Source of the DNA: Bacillota bacterium
GTDB lineage: Bacteria > Bacillota > Bacilli > Paenibacillales > UBA4045
Length of the DNA stretch: 64,000 bases
Direction of reading: 5' to 3'
Assembly (NCBI GenBank): GCA_023441055.1
Contig: JAEZQY010000017.1
Location: 62,001 to 126,000 of the forward strand
A program made the translations under genes and the position numbers. This document shows positions 62,562 to 64,000 of this stretch, piece by piece. The notes under the pieces are model-generated. The model saw only the letters and a list, made by a program, of their open reading frames with translations. It ran no database searches and was not told the DNA's origin. The number at the start of each line of letters is the position of its first letter. Position 1 is the first letter of the stretch.

Positions 62562-63839
62562 ATGAAGTCGATCGGATTTATTGGACTAGGAACGATGGGA
62601 TCGCCGATGGCGGCGAATTTATTGAAGAAGGGCTATTCTGTTACCGTCTACAATCGCACTGCGTCCAGAGCTGACGAGCTTAAGCCATATGGCGCTGATG
62701 TTGCACCTACGCCTGCTGAGGCCGCCAGAGCTGCCGAAGTGCTGTTCACCATGATCAGTGACGATGACGCATTAACAGAAGTATATTATGGCACAGATGG
62801 CGTTCTAGCAGGTATTCAGCCGGGGACGGTTGTATTCGATTGCAGCACCGTATCGCCCAGCCTGTCCCGCCGACTGCATGCAGACTTATCTAGCCGCTAT
62901 GCGGCGTTCCTGGATGCGCCGGTAACCGGCAGCAAGCCCGCTGCTGTTAACGGAACACTGACATTCATGGTCGGAGGCAGCAAGGAGACACTCGATGAGC
63001 ACCGCGATATCATTATGACAATGGGCGCGAAGTGCATCCATATGGGCCCTTCCGGTGCCGGGTCTCAGATGAAGCTTGCTCATAATACCATAGTTGGCAT
63101 TAATATGGCCGGATTCGCCGAAGGGATGGCGATCGCCGCCAAAGCCGATATTGATCTGGAAGCCTTCCTCGAGGTTGTGCTGGCCGGCTCCGGCGCCAGC
63201 CGATTGGCAGAGATTAAGGGCACACGCATCCTGGATCGGGACTTCAGCAACCAGTTCTCACTGAAGCTCATGCTGAAGGACTTACAGCTCGCTCAGCAAC
63301 AGGCCGCGATCATGCAATTACCCACGCCCCTGCTGCATGCCGCAGAGACCCTATATCGCATTGGATTAAGTCGGTCGCTGGGCGATCAGGATCTGTCCGT
63401 AGTCGCACAGCTATATGAGGACTGGGCACAGCGCGAATTCACCTATACCGAAGCATCAGCGCCATCGGGTAGCCGCGACGAGGAAGTCCTGTCTAATCGC
63501 CGCCGCGACGTTCGTGTACCGCTGAACATTAAGCTGCAAATCTCGATCTATCAATGGGAGCATGAAGGATCCTTCTCCGGCCAAACCGTTGACGCCGCCT
63601 TGCATGATCTATCTGAATCAGGGCTGCAGATTTCCTGCAAGCTGCCGCTGGCTCTGGAGATGTTCGTAGTCATTCACTTCCCGCAGGAAGCGGAGCTGCC
63701 GCCGATAACAGGGAAGATCATTCGTATCGAGGACAAGGAGGACACCTTCCATTATGGCTGCCTGATCTCCGGTCTACCGCCGTATACGCGCAAGCAGCTG
63801 GAAGGTTATATCGCGCAGCAGATTGAGCTGCTAGGTTGA
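62562..63839 (+). CDS. Beta-hydroxyacid dehydrogenase fused to a PilZ domain
   Basis: 425 residues. Residues 1-292 are a complete 3-hydroxyisobutyrate-dehydrogenase-family enzyme: NAD(P) motif GFIGLGTMGSPMA, substrate motif LDAPVTGSKPAA (117-128) and catalytic Lys171 in SQMKLAHN. After a short linker, residues 311-418 form a PilZ domain with both cyclic-di-GMP motifs intact: RRDVR (314-318, RxxxR) and DLSESG (349-354, DxSxxG). One open frame with no stop or frameshift at the join. Implies dehydrogenase activity or placement controlled by c-di-GMP. Substrate unknown. Monocistronic with its own promoter. Confidence 0.9.
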   Translation: MKSIGFIGLGTMGSPMAANLLKKGYSVTVYNRTASRADELKPYGADVAPTPAEAARAAEVLFTMISDDDALTEVYYGTDGVLAGIQPGTVVFDCSTVSPSLSRRLHADLSSRYAAFLDAPVTGSKPAAVNGTLTFMVGGSKETLDEHRDIIMTMGAKCIHMGPSGAGSQMKLAHNTIVGINMAGFAEGMAIAAKADIDLEAFLEVVLAGSGASRLAEIKGTRILDRDFSNQFSLKLMLKDLQLAQQQAAIMQLPTPLLHAAETLYRIGLSRSLGDQDLSVVAQLYEDWAQREFTYTEASAPSGSRDEEVLSNRRRDVRVPLNIKLQISIYQWEHEGSFSGQTVDAALHDLSESGLQISCKLPLALEMFVVIHFPQEAELPPITGKIIRIEDKEDTFHYGCLISGLPPYTRKQLEGYIAQQIELLG

Positions 63840-63862
63840 TCTGATCCTCCCCGAGCATAATC

Positions 63863-64000
63863 CTACTGCGACTTGCGGTACTCGCTCGGCGTGCAGCCCA
63901 TATGCCGTCTGAATACAGCCAGGAAGGCACCCATATCGCGATAACCGACCTTCTCGGCAATCGCATGAATTTTCAGCTGCGTAGCTAATAGAAGCTCGCA
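63863..64000 (-). CDS. AraC-type regulator, C-terminal end only
   Basis: 46 codons before the stop at 63863, the rest outside the window. KIHAIAEKVGYRDMGAFLAV then RRHMGCTPSEYRKSQ is the second helix-turn-helix of an AraC domain. Confidence 0.85.
   Translation of the reverse strand, partial: CELLLATQLKIHAIAEKVGYRDMGAFLAVFRRHMGCTPSEYRKSQ

Overview
The window looks like chromosome from a spore-forming, Gram-positive member of the Paenibacillaceae (Paenibacillus or a close relative). The evidence is strong GGAGG-type ribosome sites, a T-box leader on ilvB, an AUU-started infC behind an L20-type leader, a YjcZ-type sporulation peptide, CcpA (cre) sites, long YesM/YesN-type two-component systems beside sugar ABC importers, and B. 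subtilis-like pairs (ytqA-ytqB). No rRNA, tRNA, transposase, integrase or CRISPR array was seen.

Layout. 1-5.4 kb (minus): T-box, ilvB, ilvN, ilvC, leuA (cut by the window edge), for branched-chain amino acids. 5.4-6.9 kb (minus): infC, rpmI, rplT with leader attenuator and terminator. 6.9-8.3 kb (minus): trmB, a thioredoxin-like protein and a 58-residue protein. 8.5-16.4 kb: the ytqA-ytqB tRNA-modification pair, a MITE-like element, manA, a peroxide-defence pair (peroxiredoxin plus a glutaredoxin-thioredoxin reductase fusion) behind a PerR-like box, mscL, a CmpB-family membrane protein and a DUF4080 radical SAM enzyme.

16.6-26.2 kb (minus) is one seven-gene operon for a dextran-like glucan: binding protein, two permeases, a GH66 lipoprotein, histidine kinase, response regulator and a second, paralogous binding protein. 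It has a cre site in front and is bracketed by inverted copies of a 51-bp-period repeat. 26.8-28.7 kb has an SGNH hydrolase and an orphan lipoprotein. 28.8-41.4 kb is a second glycan locus: a secreted Asp-box (sialidase-like) protein, an N-acetylneuraminate-lyase-like aldolase, an FAD oxidoreductase and an LplB/YtcP/YtcQ-type importer, divergent from its own response regulator and kinase, with a cre site between them.

41.5-48.9 kb is the most unusual accessory block. A five-gene operon (2H phosphoesterase, TctB, TctA, TctC, PP2C-like phosphatase) diverges from a YcxB-like membrane protein and a 729-residue regulator that joins a complete LacI repressor to a complete ABC-type solute-binding domain. 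The two promoters share mirror-image boxes that look like operators. 49-51.8 kb holds Gfo/Idh and ThuA genes divergent from an AraC regulator. 52.4-56.5 kb has a NEW3 membrane protein with an ABC ATPase and permease, then an RluA-type pseudouridine synthase. 56.6-62.4 kb has a guanylate-kinase-like protein with an altered P-loop, small sporulation or acidic proteins, HD-SPFH-NfeD, YigZ and pgi. At 62.6 kb a beta-hydroxyacid dehydrogenase is fused to a PilZ (c-di-GMP) domain. The window ends inside an AraC-type gene.

The strongest leads for something undescribed are the LacI/solute-binding fusion with its operon, the dehydrogenase-PilZ fusion, and the Grx-TrxR fusion whose NADPH motif is eroded.
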